Source: Tetrapyrgos nigripes
Lineage: Eukaryota; Basidiomycota; Agaricomycetes; Agaricales; Campanellaceae
Direction of reading: 5' to 3'
DNA: 64,000 nucleotides
NCBI GenBank assembly: GCA_013368315.1
Contig: JAACJM010000350.1
Coordinates: forward strand, 1-64,000
Notes under the pieces: generated by a model
Databases searched by the model: none
What the model was told of the DNA's origin: nothing
What the model saw: only the letters and a program-made list of their open reading frames with translations
Translations under genes and position numbers: made by a program
In this document: in pieces, positions 21,028-32,704 of the stretch
How positions within the stretch are numbered: position 1 is the stretch's first letter
Layout of the letters: each line of letters starts with the position of its first letter

Positions 21028-22440
21028 AACACTATTGATCCACACACTATGTTTATACTTGATGTGAGTGAGGTAAATTTGGTAGAAGCATAGTCCGTGT
21101 TTCGCAGTCTCTACAGCCAGTGCTAGTGAGATGACCAATACTCTACAGTACATGGCTTGAGTAACTACAAGAAATACCTAGTCCTTTTATACTACTTGCA
21201 GCTACTACTATACAGTTCTACATTTCTTTTTAATGTCTGCTAAAAGGTACATAAGAAAACAGAAATATTAGTCTAATTGCCAGTCCATGCTTGTTCATAC
21301 TACTAGATTAAGTAGGTACTTTCTAATTAGGGTATCTAGGAAATGTAGAATATTATCTAAAACTAAGAGGGCTTTCTATGTTCCCTTCGCTGCATCTTCT
21401 TGACTAAGAGTACCTTTCTGGAACTGGCAGCCATAGTTGTTCTGACTCGCTGGGCTCCACTCATATGACTCACATTCCTTTACCGCCAATTAGTCATTAT
21501 AGGTTTGTGTAGTCTTTGCTTATTCCTCCTCTTATGTTTTTCTGGCACTACTATAGACTTAGTGTCAATAGACCCCATTCCTAGTATACCGCTAGTTTGT
21601 AGTATAGTTTCTCTTATAGCTGAGTCCTGCTCTCTATAGGGTCCTACATATCTTTGGTAGTCACACTTGCACCAATGGGAATGCCTCAGTCATCAGGCAC
21701 ACATCTTGCTGATCTTACTGCTGCATTTGGAAATATCTTTACCCTTTTGGGGCTTTCTCATTATGACTCATTCCTTAGATTGCATACTGGCAGTAATGAA
21801 CTATGGGCTTATTCCTTCACTGCTAGTCCATCCCTTTAGTACCATATGAAAGCTGAGCTTTCTAGGAAATCATACATATATACTTTGTCCTACTTATCTA
21901 TCCTTACTGTCTTTAAAAGACTATATTCCTTCTGTTTTGCTTACTAGCAAGGTATCACTTGTTATACCACTACTAGGGTTTTCCTCTGATTTCTCTGATT
22001 ATGGTGCCCTTCTAAACCAGTGATCATTTAGCGCTAGATTCTGGGTTGTATAGCCTATGCGTTTCTTGCCTGTGAATAGGGGCTTCACTTTTCCTTGAGT
22101 TGCACTGGTGGTACTAAGCATGTTATAGTAGGAATTTGTTACAAAGTCTTTATAGAACTTTGTATAGTATATAGGGTGGATCTGCTACTATAACTGAAGC
22201 ACTGTACACATCAACCATAGTACTTAGAATAAACATATCCTATTCATAAGTACTTAGCTTTATTGTACTGGTGCATACACTTAGTCCACTAGCACGGACT
22301 CACTCTAGTCCTTTTATACCAATTGAAGTGGTGAACCAGCTTTCTAACCGCCAATTAACATTTCTATACATGAATTTTGTATGGTGTATCACTGTCAAAT
22401 GGTTCAGGCTTTCTAACGTCAATTCTTCCTTTCTTAGTCT
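21028..22440. repeat. Unclassified interspersed repeat, copy A
   Basis: Non-coding, AT-rich DNA that aligns in order with 23280-25530 once two solo LTRs are removed from that copy. Shared landmarks include TACAGTACATGGCTTG, CCTTTTATACTACT, AAAGGTACATA and CATAGTACTTAGAAT. It may be the long LTR or a decayed internal part of another retroelement. No open frame of substance. Confidence 0.55.
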
Positions 22441-22449
22441 TGCAGCATT

Positions 22450-22600
22450 GTCTACCACTGCTGCTGTTCCCAGGGGTCCCTGTTCGCCTCTATCTCCACA
22501 CTCTCCTCTTTCTCCCAGTGGTCCTCATTCCCCTCTTTCTCCTCTCGGTCCTCTTTCTCCCCTTGGTCCTCAGACAATCAGATCATACCCATGATAAGGG
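22450..22600 (-). pseudogene. Collagen-like Gag fragment
   Basis: On the minus strand this short stretch encodes imperfect Gly-X-Y triplets (GPRGERGPRGERG, GECGDRGEQGPLG). A similar Gly-X-Y segment occurs in the Gag of the chromovirus at 30260-30340, so this is most likely a remnant of a related retroelement. The plus-strand Pro/Ser-rich frame over it is a shadow. Confidence 0.5.
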
Positions 22601-23279
22601 TCATTTGGGTCATTTAGATCCAGAGGTCCTCCTGCCACCACTGTTAGTGCTTAGCATGCAACACAATAAACACAAGTCTAACACCATGTTACAATGTGAA
22701 CAAGTTTCATGGCTACACACAGGCAGTACTTGCATAGGACTATCTAATTATTTATTCATCTCCATAGCAGTGTGCAGGATTGCACAGTAATGTGCAGCAA
22801 TGCACAGTGTAGCACAGGTATATACAGTAGATAGGTATATAAGACTTAGATGCACAGTCATGTACCTTAGCTCGATATTCTGCATGGAGTATTAGTCTCA
22901 GACAGACTCATTAGTGTCACAATTATCAACAATCCCCACCAACAACTTTATTCAGCCACTCGTACCAACTTTACTACAGGTATATCACCACTTTATTCAC
23001 ACACTATGTACTACCACAACAGCTCACCACAACACTCACCACAATGCTCACTGTGCTTCTGCCCACTAGTGGCCCCTTGAGGAAGGTCTCACATCATCCA
23101 AAACACCAGTCATTGGCATCAGGTTTTGGTCAATTCGTAACACACCAAGGGGATCAACGAGTCCCAAATCAAACACTTGTAGGCCACAGTTGCCTTAAAA
23201 TCAAACACTCTTGACACTCAATAGACCAAAGGTCAACACAATAAAATGTTCAATTTAAACTTTATTATATCCAACACAA
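22601..23279. other. No gene; short TGTGCA-rich promoter-like patch
   Basis: 22770-22820 has repeated GTGCA/TGCAC-type motifs (GTGCAGGATTGCACAG, ATGTGCAGCAATGCACAG) followed by a TATATAAG box near 22836. This could be the promoter part of an unrecognised LTR, but no element ends were found. 23110-23250 resembles 54060-54140 (shared 'AAATCAAACAC' and 'TTGCCTTA' blocks). Confidence 0.35.
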
Positions 23280-23433
23280 TGTTTATACTCATAGAGAGTG
23301 CAGTTAAGTTTGTTTAGAAGCTTTAGTCTGTGTTTCACACCCTCTACTATTGCTACAGTACATGGCTTGGGTAGCTACTCATAATATCTGATCCTTTTAT
23401 ACTACTCACAGCTACAACTATACAGTTACTTAT

Positions 23434-23940
23434 TGTCATGAATCGTCCCCTGCCTACCTATTCATTTCCTTTCTATTCTTTTCCCTTTACTACCCATTTC
23501 CCACTTTAACCCCATAAATACTAACCATTTCTCATCATCGTCTATAGTTACCATCTCCATAGATCTATGACTCACATTCCTATCTCCTCCAATCCCTATC
23601 TCCATGGACATTCTCACTGTCAATCATTCTTTATGATCCAGTACCTTCATCTATCCATATTTAGCTCATTACTCTCTCGCCCTTGACATTTCCACATGAT
23701 ACTGTCTATTATTACTTACTCTTTCCCATCTGTTCATATTTTACTTATATACCTGTGATCTTTGTAACCTATTCCTTAGTTCGTTCACTTCGTCTCCACT
23801 CTGTACTTTTACTACGCAGTGTAGAGCCTAGTCAGCTTACTTCTCTCTATCTCTCTTGACCAAATCTACTTCTCTTGTAAAACCGACTTTCCCGTATTGT
23901 GTGACTTGGGTGGTTATTGAGTGTATCGACAACCTTGACA
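23434..23940 (+). repeat. Solo LTR (507 bp), target duplication CTTAT
   Basis: Starts TGTCATGAATCG and ends AACCTTGACA. Perfect CTTAT at 23429-23433 and 23941-23945. The 3' half is related to the LTRs of the 15-21 kb element; the 5' half resembles LTR-2. Confidence 0.9.
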
Positions 23941-24819
23941 CTTATAAAGGTACATAGAGAAAATACAAAACAAATCGAAAAGTCCGTTAGCGAGTTCTAC
24001 CTATTTCCTCGCAAGTAAAGACTTGCTTATTAGGGTATATGGAAACTGTCCAATATTATCTAAATATTCATAGGAACTTTCTTCAGTCCTCTTTGTAAGC
24101 CATCTGGTGTTTTGTGTACCGTCCTTGTTAGCAAGCATCGCATCTATGACTCAGAATGCCCCACTTATGACTGCTAGGTCCCTCATATGTGTCCTTATGC
24201 TAGGGGCATAGGGTTTTCTTGTAGTTTCTTTGTTCCATTCAGTTTTCCTTTCCCTTTTCTCCAATCTTGCTTTATACATGTTTTATGCTTAGTCCTACAT
24301 ACGAGTCCAGCTCTTCTGCAGTCCCATTTGCATACTTATTCATCCTTCAACACTTTCAACGCCTAGCTAGACACTTACTGATGGATTTATCCTTATCCAG
24401 AAACACCGTTACCCATTTGGGTTGTATTCTGATCGTTCAGATGTACTGTAACTTAGTGCTGTGTAGAGACGTCCATTCACTATCCCCTCTGTACTGATGG
24501 ATAGCTGAACTCTCTGGGATCCTGTACATATATACTTTGTCCTACTTTTACCCACATGTACCCTTTACAGATACTTAAGATTCCTTTGAAACCATCTTAG
24601 TACTACGGGATTTGCTGATACATAGATCTAGACCTAGTGAGCTTGTCCACATGTCTGATCTTAGCACTGTATTCCCTGATTGACCTTTTGGCTGAGGATT
24701 GTGCTGCCTATGCATTCCTATACCCACTAATAGGGGCTATCTCACACTTCACTGTCCCTTTGGATCACGCTAGCAGTACTAGTCGTTATAATAGGATTCA
24801 AAAGCCTTTGTAGGCTATC

Positions 24820-25248
24820 TGTCAAATAACCACCCAAGTCACACAATCAGAGAGCAGATACAAGACAGATAGATTGAGAGAGTTATAGATGAAGAGATAG
24901 ACGAGTAAGCTGACTAGGCTCTACACTGCATAGTAGTAGTACGGAGCAGAGACGAAGTGAACAAACTGGGGAATCAGTTACAAAAGATCTTGAGTATATA
25001 TAAGAGTTCTGAAGGGATGGGAGAAAGTAAGTAAAAATAGAATAGTGCCATATGGTTAAGAAAGATAGGAAGATAGAAAGATTGATAGATAGTTATTATA
25101 GAGTTTGACAGGTTTTATAAGGTTCAAAGTCAGTAATATAAGGTTAAAAAGGTTCATCGAGGGAATGCAATGGATGAATGATCAGAGAAAGGGTTCAATA
25201 GTGAAGTAAAAGAGGAAGGAGGGCAGAGAACTGTAGCAGTTCATGACA
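24820..25248 (-). repeat. Solo LTR (429 bp), target duplication CTATC
   Basis: TGTCAAATAACC...TTCATGACA on the plus strand, minus oriented. Perfect CTATC at 24815-24819 and 25249-25253. Same family as LTR-1, LTR-3 and 61362-61802. Confidence 0.9.
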
Positions 25249-25733
25249 CTATCTTTATTATTCAGTGGGTCTGCTATCATAACTCCAACTCATACATATC
25301 TATCATAGTACTTAGAATGAGTTGTTTCTCCATCCATAAGCACTTAATATTATTGTACTGTTGTTTTCTAGTCCTGCTAGGTCTTAACTAGCAGTTCAGG
25401 GCTCACCCTAGTCCTCTTATTCCCTTAAAAGAACGTCAAAACTGATATTATGGACCAAAATCTAAGTATGTATATGGCGATTTTGTACAGCATATCACCA
25501 GGCCCCTCGTAAATGTGTCTTCTGTTGGTACTTCCTCAAATGGTAACTGTCCTGCAGAGTGGTGTAAAGATCAAGGATCAGAGTGATAGTCATTGTCCTC
25601 ATTTTCCGGCACCAAGTTCAATAGAAGTGGATCCCTAGATTCCCAGTATAAAGCATGAAGTTCCAGTAGTATCTATTAACATTCATTCCTGATGCTTGAA
25701 TCAAACTTTTTCTAATAGAGCTTCTTATTCTAG

Positions 25734-27525
25734 ATCAATGTTCCATTTGATCCAGATGAAGCAAGCACATCAGAAAAGGAAGAATTTCAACATTTCAAAT
25801 GTGAAGTTTATACACAAGTGGCAGAGGTGATATTCAGCTCAGACCTTCATTCAAGGTCAAGATATGGCGAACCATTCCGTTTTGGAGATGGAATCACATG
25901 TGTTGGCCATTCTGGGTTTTTGATTGAGAGTATGGATGCTGAAGAAGCAGGCCACTGGGTGGGATCTCATTCTGCCACAGCAAAACATCCCTGTCCAACC
26001 TGTCTAGTCTCAAAAGCCAATTTGGATAAGTTGACAAAATCATTTGCTCCTCAAACATCAGGGCTGATGAAAGAAGTCATTGACAAGGCAAATGCTCAGC
26101 CTACGAAACAGAAGAGAACTGAGATCCTAGTTGAGTACAGGGTTCATAATATTCAAGTGAGTGATCCTTCTTTTAAGTTCATAATATTTGGCAAGTAATG
26201 TGTACTGCTGTAGCATTTCATGTGGGACTTCCAGCATTCTGATCCATACCATGCATATTCCTATGATGTCCTTCACTTGGATGACTTGGGAAAGTGGGGA
26301 AAACATATCTGGCCTATGACTATTGACATCCTGGAATGTGAGGGGGTTGCAACTCAGTTCAACACAAAGTGAGTTAGCTGTGCACACTAAGGTCTTGTAT
26401 ATGAGGTCTCTGACAGGATTAGCATGATCAATTTTCCTCGACGGCCCAGACTAACCCATTTCAACAATCAAATGGCACCCACAACTCTAGAGTTCTCTGA
26501 TGGCAATACATTCTTCAATATTTTGAAAGTAAGTATACCTGTATCTGCTGTACCTGTCAACTGACTTCTTTAAAGTGTGCTCTCCCTTGCATGGTTCAGC
26601 TTCTTCCTCAGAATTCAACTATAGTACATGGTATTCACTCATATCAAAAGGTTCACATGATGACAGGATTTCACATGATGACATCTTGTTGTCTTCAAAT
26701 ACTTGAGCTTACTATCAAGGATTATGAAAAATGGTGTAAAATAAGTCTCGCTCTTGGTTCATTTGATTTTTTTTCCCTTCTGAACTTGATATAGAAAATG
26801 AGCAAAGAGTACAACAAAAATTTCAACTTCTTGAAGCAGCATGTGCTAAATCATCTGCTGGATGACATTCAAAGAAAAGGTTCTTCTATACATGGTTCAA
26901 CTCAACCAAGCAAGGGTTTCCAGCAAGAAGCATGAGAAGCCTTTAGGCAAACCAATTTCAAGAACACAGACCATCAGGTAATCATTCATTTGTATATCTC
27001 ATCCCACCATTGACAATTTTACTCGCAGATGACTCAAATTGATGAGTGGCAAGAAGCCATTGCTCATATCCAGATGGCTATTGATGACAACATTGCGGCT
27101 CAAGCAAGATTAGTTGAGGATGAATCCACCAGTAACCCTGATGAGGATGAGGAGGATCTCTCAGTAGTCCATTCTGTGTCCAATCACATCAATTCTTGGA
27201 GGCTGATGGCTGTGACACGCTGCATTACCTCTAAAGACTTTGAACAGAATAATCAGCTTAGTCCATGGTTCAAGAACTTTGATCAAGATTTACAAAGCTT
27301 TCTTGACATTTATTTTCCTGAAGAAGCCAATGCGGCACGATCTGGGTGAGACTACACTTAGATCTTCTTGTATGCATGGTCTTCGAGCTGATCCTGAGCT
27401 GTTAGATGTGTCCATTCAAATATGTCACCATTACCTATCAATCTCAGGAAGACTGGTCTCAAGCAAGGGACATTCTCCGCTGCAACCCAGATTTTCATCA
27501 CACTGGACCATGTTATGACTGTGCC
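25734..27525 (+). pseudogene. Plavaka transposase, 5' and central part
   Basis: Several exons. From 25734 after a TTCTAG acceptor: VPFDPDEASTSEKEEFQHF, then DAEEAGHWVGSHSATAKHPC with a CPTCLVSKANL zinc-like Cys pair, a region with SDPYHAYSYDVLHLDDLGKW around 26232-26295, NILKCALPCMVQLLPQNS across an intron near 26530-26600, DYEKWCKKMSKEYNKNFNFL across an intron near 26745-26800, and SSIHGSTQPSKGFQQEA with a stop at about 26935. TQIDEWQEAIAHIQMAID and YQSQEDWSQARDILRCNPDF follow. The order and motifs fit the Plavaka transposase family of basidiomycetes (Pfam lists a Plavaka family), which catalyses cut-and-paste movement. In-frame stops and the retrotransposon insertion at 27526 make it inactive. 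Confidence 0.75.
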
Positions 27526-28051
27526 TGTCAAGGGTCATGCACGACGGTCCGGACACAATGGCAAGAACGCTTCGCGGCGATACCCACTATTTTTCTCACG
27601 ACCCCTAATCATCCGTATACTCATATTTCTTCCAACTCACGTTTTCCTATGACTCGATACCTACGGAACCGAGGCTACGTGACTCATTTCGACTCAATAC
27701 GACTCATCATGACTCATAATTACTACTAGAACTAGTATATAAACTGTACTATAGCTATGTATTCTGCAGCCTAGATATTTTGTTCCAAGTACCTACAACA
27801 ACCTCAATCATATCTAGCTTGACCAGCAAACCTACCCAGCAATCCTCAGCAGCTCTCTGAAGCTTTACAACCATCAACTCTATTTTTTTCAACAACTCTA
27901 ACTAGTACTTAATCCCTAAGTACTACAATTGTGGCAACAAAACCCCTATCAGCCCTAGCAACTTCCAGCAGCCTTGCCATATTGCCCAGTGGTCCAATAC
28001 CTATTAGCGTCGTCAAAACCAATCTAAACGACTCTAGGTACGACCCTTACA
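27526..28051 (+). repeat. 5' LTR of the chromovirus
   Basis: 526 bp with a TATATAA box at 27736-27742 and, upstream of it, two exact TGACTCA sites plus several TGACTC/CGACTC half-copies between 27650 and 27720. The start was set by the GTGCC duplication and the end by the homologous position of the 3' LTR. Confidence 0.9.
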
Positions 28052-28079
28052 TAATATCTAGGCTCCAACCGCCTCCAAT

Positions 28080-31000
28080 ATGGCTACCCGAACTCAAGAA
28101 CAAACCGAAACGACTCAAGAAGAACCAGGGAACCCAACTCCATCGCAGGGAGACTGGGATCCGTTGAGTCAGAACCTGCAGGGGCAGCAGTCGACTCCGG
28201 ATCCGACCTCGCGAAGAAGTGTTTTTCCTCAAGGACCGGGTCGAACCCTTGGAATGCAACGATTTGCCTCTGGACTAGGCAACGTGGTGGAAGGAAGAAG
28301 GTCGTTTTTTCCCAAGAAACCCTGGTCTGGGACCAGAGAACAATAGGAACATAAATTCAGGGATGGAGGAGGGTGGAATTTGGGGCCAAACTCCCTTAGA
28401 AGGACGGAAAGCGAAGGAGTTATTCAGTCAATATTAGCTCCAGTGGGAGGGAATCCACGACGCTCTCTCGATCTTTCAAGACGTGTTTCATTCGGAGAAA
28501 CCCCACAACCCCCTGCACAGTCAGCACCTCATCTTCCGTATTGGGAAAAACCTATAGACGATGGAACGGGCGATCCCAGGCCATTCAGAGAGCGGTGGGA
28601 ATCACTCGTGGGAACCCCGTATGTTCCCCCAAACACCCGTTTAACTCAAGAATCAAGACGCTATCGTTATTTGGATATCCCGCCGCCAAGTGCGAGAACA
28701 AACGATACATTTGATTCTCAAAGAACTAGTACGGAATACGACTTCGATGACATGATGCCGCTGGAGGCGTTAGATACCTTTGTGGTATTGAGCAGGCGAT
28801 TGCTCAATCGTCTCTATGGTTCTACTGGAGAAGACCCGAGGTATGATCTGATGACCCGCGGAGATTACGTCCGCTTCATCAGAAAACTCAGTAGTGCTGT
28901 CCAAGGACAGTTACCAGCTGACCTTGATCAATTCTTTCAAAATCAAAGAAACGAGTGGGACCTCCGGCATTTATATATCTTAGCGGGACACCCACGAATA
29001 CTACGGATGGTTCCCTATGATCCGGTATTGGATTACATTGATCTGGAGCTACTAGATAACTATGTAGCTGAAGTACCAAGGGAAGAACCCACAACAATTG
29101 AAGAGGAGGGTGTTCAAGAAGAGGAAGCCGAGGGGGAAGACAGGGTAGAAGTAATGCAAGAAGGGAATGCAACTGTGGTACCCGATGAAATGAAACAGTT
29201 GACAACTGGGGAACAGGAAGTCGTCGTCCTCGCACTCCAGTACTTCAGGCATCTCGCAGAGGGCAAATTAGACAACGAAAAAGCTCTCGAGGATTTCAAG
29301 AACTTGTTAACGGGTACCGAGTTGGACACCTTAGGTGGTTCTTCCCTACAAGCCCCTATTGAACAATCAATGGATCCAGTAATTCCTTCTGGAGAAGGAT
29401 CAGCAGAACACGAACCCACAAGGCGAGAAGAGGGATCTGACAATAAGGAGAGGGAAAATGAAGCCTCTTCTAATTCGAATCAAGCTCGTTTTAACACGGC
29501 ATCTCCACAGATACACACTATTCAAACGTCTCCAAGCATCCGAACACCTCTAGTACCGGGACAAATGCGACCTCAAGGGTACGAGTATACTCCTATGCCC
29601 AAAAGAGGAATCGGATATCAACAGGAGAAATTGGAGAAGGCCACAGGCAAAGAATACGATGCTCAAAGGAATCCCGAAGTCCTGGCGGAACTTGAAGGGA
29701 GAAAAATAAAAAGACAACAGGTAACAATCGAAGAAGTCGAAGATGAGGATGATATACGAGAAAGGAGAAAGAGAAGTATAGAAGAGATAAGACCTACAAT
29801 CTCTAGCCCTCCAAGATACACTACTACGGAAAAAGGAAAAACAACCTATCCGAGCTTCTGAAGAAACATCAGAAGAAGTAGTGCGTGCGGCTACTGTTCT
29901 ACCCTGGCGAGAGAGGATTCAAACCGACCCTGCAAACACCAGGGCGTTCGATTCAATTTCCCAACAAAGACCTCAGGAAACTGAAGATATATCAATAATG
30001 CGTGAAATTCCTCCGCATTTACCCTCAGCCTCAGGAACTCGGCCTGAACAAAGTACAGTTCAGCCACATACGAACCAAACAGAGCCTTGGAGGAGCGATT
30101 GGTTTTGGCAAAGAATAACCCCATCAAGGGGAAATAGGGGAGATGGATCTCCAAACGAGCCACCAGTGCCTCCCAACAGAGATCGACAATTCCCATGTCA
30201 AGGACCTCAAGATGATCCACCCTTCCCGCCTAACCGAGATAGACCATTCCCACGTCAAGGACCTCCAGGACCACCTGGACCACCAGGATTCCCAGGACCC
30301 CGAGGAGATCGTGGAGAACAAGGACCCCAGGGCAATGATGCGCCGAGAAGGGACGAGGTGCAGGAAAGATTATTGCGGGACGCCATGAATCGTGAATCTA
30401 AATTGGAGATACGGAAACCTAACCCTTTTGACGGAACAAATAGGCAGGAATTCCGAAGTTTCATCAGCGATTGTATTTGTATGTTTAGCGCAAAACCAAT
30501 GCTATACGCTACAGACGAATACAAGGTTGCCTATGCATCCTCATGGCTCACTGGGAAAATTGGGTTGAAAGATCGGAGTTAGATGAAATTATCTATAACC
30601 CAGCACTACACGAATGGGAGGCCTTCTGTAGGGAATTAGGAAGACTTTTGGTGTTCATGATGAGCAGTTACATGCTCAAGCGGCTTTGGATCGAGCATTG
30701 CAACAACCAACAGAACCATTTGCAGATTTCCTTGTATGATTCGAGGATGCGTCATTAAAGACAAAATTCAATGACCATGCACTACGCTGGGCGTTACTCA
30801 AACGTATCCGAAAAGATTTGAGGAACCGACTAACGAATAACGGAATGATTCCCCAGAGTTATACTGAACTGGTTGATCGACTCTTGGATATCGATGGTGC
30901 GTGAGAAGCCTTTACTGATGCGGGACTACTCGACCCCTTCATACCAAGGAGACAAATGATCCCTGTACAACCAGTTGCAGGAGTGATCCAAGTCCAACCA

Positions 31001-31383
31001 GCAGTCCCAGCACGACAACCAATAAGAGGAAGGAATCCAAATGCTCAAATAACTAGGGCACAAGGAAATATAGCACAAACACAACCAATGCGCAAACCAA
31101 GAATTATTCGAATTTCGAAACAAGAACGAGACAGACGATTTGCGAATAACCTGTGTTTGGGTTGTGGAGAAGCAGGACACTTTGCGAGAGACTGCCCTGA
31201 TGAGCAAGAGGAACCAACGGAAACTGAACGGGAAGTGGGACGAGCTGCATTTTCAATTGAAGAAGAACAAGGATCGAATGATTCCTTCTTCATGCTCGAT
31301 TCGGAAGGAACGATTATGGAACTACAAGAGGAGGATTCGGGAAACGAGATGGGGGTTCAGGATCTAGAGGAGACGGAGAACTG
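28080..31383 (+). pseudogene. Chromovirus Gag with collagen-like segment and zinc knuckle
   Basis: Starts MATRTQEQTETTQEEPGN. The first frame breaks at 28346 and reopens (28380-29861) into a 493-aa stretch with an acidic centre and a possible helical domain (LDTFVVLSRRLLNRLYGS; DYVRFIRKLSSAVQGQL). After a one-base shift it continues (29881-30582) with Pro-rich sequence, a Gly-X-Y run (GPPGPPGPPGFPGPRGDRGE) and the classical gag start (RKPNPFDGTNRQEFRSFISD). The gag core continues in further frames (LRNRLTNNGMIPQSYTELVD) and ends with a CCHC knuckle C-LG-C-GEAG-H-FARD-C at 31154-31195. Gag assembles particles and the knuckle binds RNA. At least four frame breaks make this copy defective. Confidence 0.8.
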
Positions 31384-32314
31384 AACCCTACTACCGAATT
31401 GCCTCTAGAAAGTAATCAAGAATTTCTGCGAGCAGAAAATATCCTCAACTATTATGATCCCATCAAAAACCCAAAATGCCTTCATTATCAAGACCCATCT
31501 ACGAGATATTGACAATGCCCCAACCCCAGCTCTGATTGATTCAGGAGCAACTAGACTATTTATCGACCCCTCAGAAGCTTACAAATATCCGGAGAACATT
31601 AAAAAAACTCGAAAAACCAATTGAATTAACTTTATTCGATGGGAATGAAACTTCCTCAGGACTAATTACCAACTATCTGGAGGAAAAGATTATATTCGAC
31701 GATGGAACTGAGCAAGAAAATCAATTTCTCATTACGAAAATTACATCCATCAGCGAAAATAGTCCTCGGATTGCCATGGCTCAGACAGTACAATCCAAAA
31801 ATCAATTGGACAGAGTTATACTTTACGTTTGAAGGAGGAGAAAGGCTACAAGGAGTCCTTATTGAAGAATTGGATATCGGAAGGACAAGGAGAACAGTGA
31901 CGATGGAAGAAGAGGAGGAGGAGAAACCAGACTATGGACCAACACTAACACTGGAGGACCCATTGTTAATTCGAGAAGACGAAATTGAAGAGTACTATAA
32001 CCGGGAGGACATACCAAAACCAGATAAACGAAAGGTTTTGAAAGAAGGAGCTCTCCCCAACAAAACTGCGGCGCTGAAATGCACGCCTGACAAACACATA
32101 GAAGAACGAAAAGGACCATACATAAGTCTCATTGGGGCAGCCCCTCTAATGACACTTATACGACAGGGTTGTGAAGTCTACAGTCTCCAAATTTGCCCGA
32201 CCAAGGAAGAATCAAACGGACTTAGCGCTCAAACAAAGGAATTAACCTTGGGCTCGGACGATCGGGAACTTAAACCCAAGATTGCCGAGGAAATCTCCGA
32301 TATTGATCCAATTA
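31384..32314 (+). pseudogene. Chromovirus protease and linker to RT
   Basis: The retropepsin motif PALIDSGATRLFIDPS has its catalytic Asp-Ser-Gly at 31538-31546. The second half, AKIVLGLPWLRQYNPKINW, lies in a different frame, so there is a shift between about 31560 and 31740. An acidic linker follows (TMEEEEEEKPDYGPTLTLED). The frame runs to ISDIDPI and is cut by the pogo element at 32315; joined to 35971 it continues in frame as MSAMSETEKATFQK. Retropepsin matures the polyprotein. Confidence 0.8.
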
Positions 32315-32704
32315 CAGGGTTCCATGGGTCCGTGGGACACCGCACTCCTTGGTACATTTGACTCGGAAGGGGTGTCCCTCTCAGGTATTCCTCTCGGACA
32401 TTTGACAATGAGCTAGATTAGCAATCTATTTACCTTTCTATGAGAAGTCCGAAGGTATTTTACCTATCTACTATACTAGAACTATGAGGATCAAGCTAAG
32501 ATTGTACAAAATAGCTAAATAACAAACGAAAGATGCAATCTGACCTTTCTATTTTTTCAACACAAGTAGAATACCATGTAAGGAATACATACTGTAGCAA
32601 AACAGAGCTCCGGAAAGAGGAGGGATAGACGAAAGGGACTCGAAGTACATCGTGCTCGGGAAAGGTGTCACATCACGCTTTCCTAAAGGAGAGACAACCC
32701 CAGA

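Larger units (their letters stand above)
23280..25530. repeat. Unclassified interspersed repeat, copy B, split by two solo LTRs
   Basis: Second copy of the repeat at 21028-22440, interrupted by solo LTRs at 23434-23940 and 24820-25248. The repeat resumes exactly after each target duplication (for example CAGTTACTTAT, then after the LTR CTTATAAAGGTACATA). No gene. Confidence 0.55.

Noticed and set aside
22271..22790. Pro/Ser-rich plus-strand frames
   Set aside because: They are the complement of a collagen-like Gag remnant on the minus strand.
28052..28080. Standard tRNA primer-binding site after the chromovirus 5' LTR
   Set aside because: The sequence after the LTR does not start with TGG and I could not match it to a tRNA 3' end; left open.
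28888..29443. Minus-strand frames of 109-115 aa over gag
   Set aside because: Shadows of the Gag coding sequence; Leu/Pro/Ser-rich with no motif.
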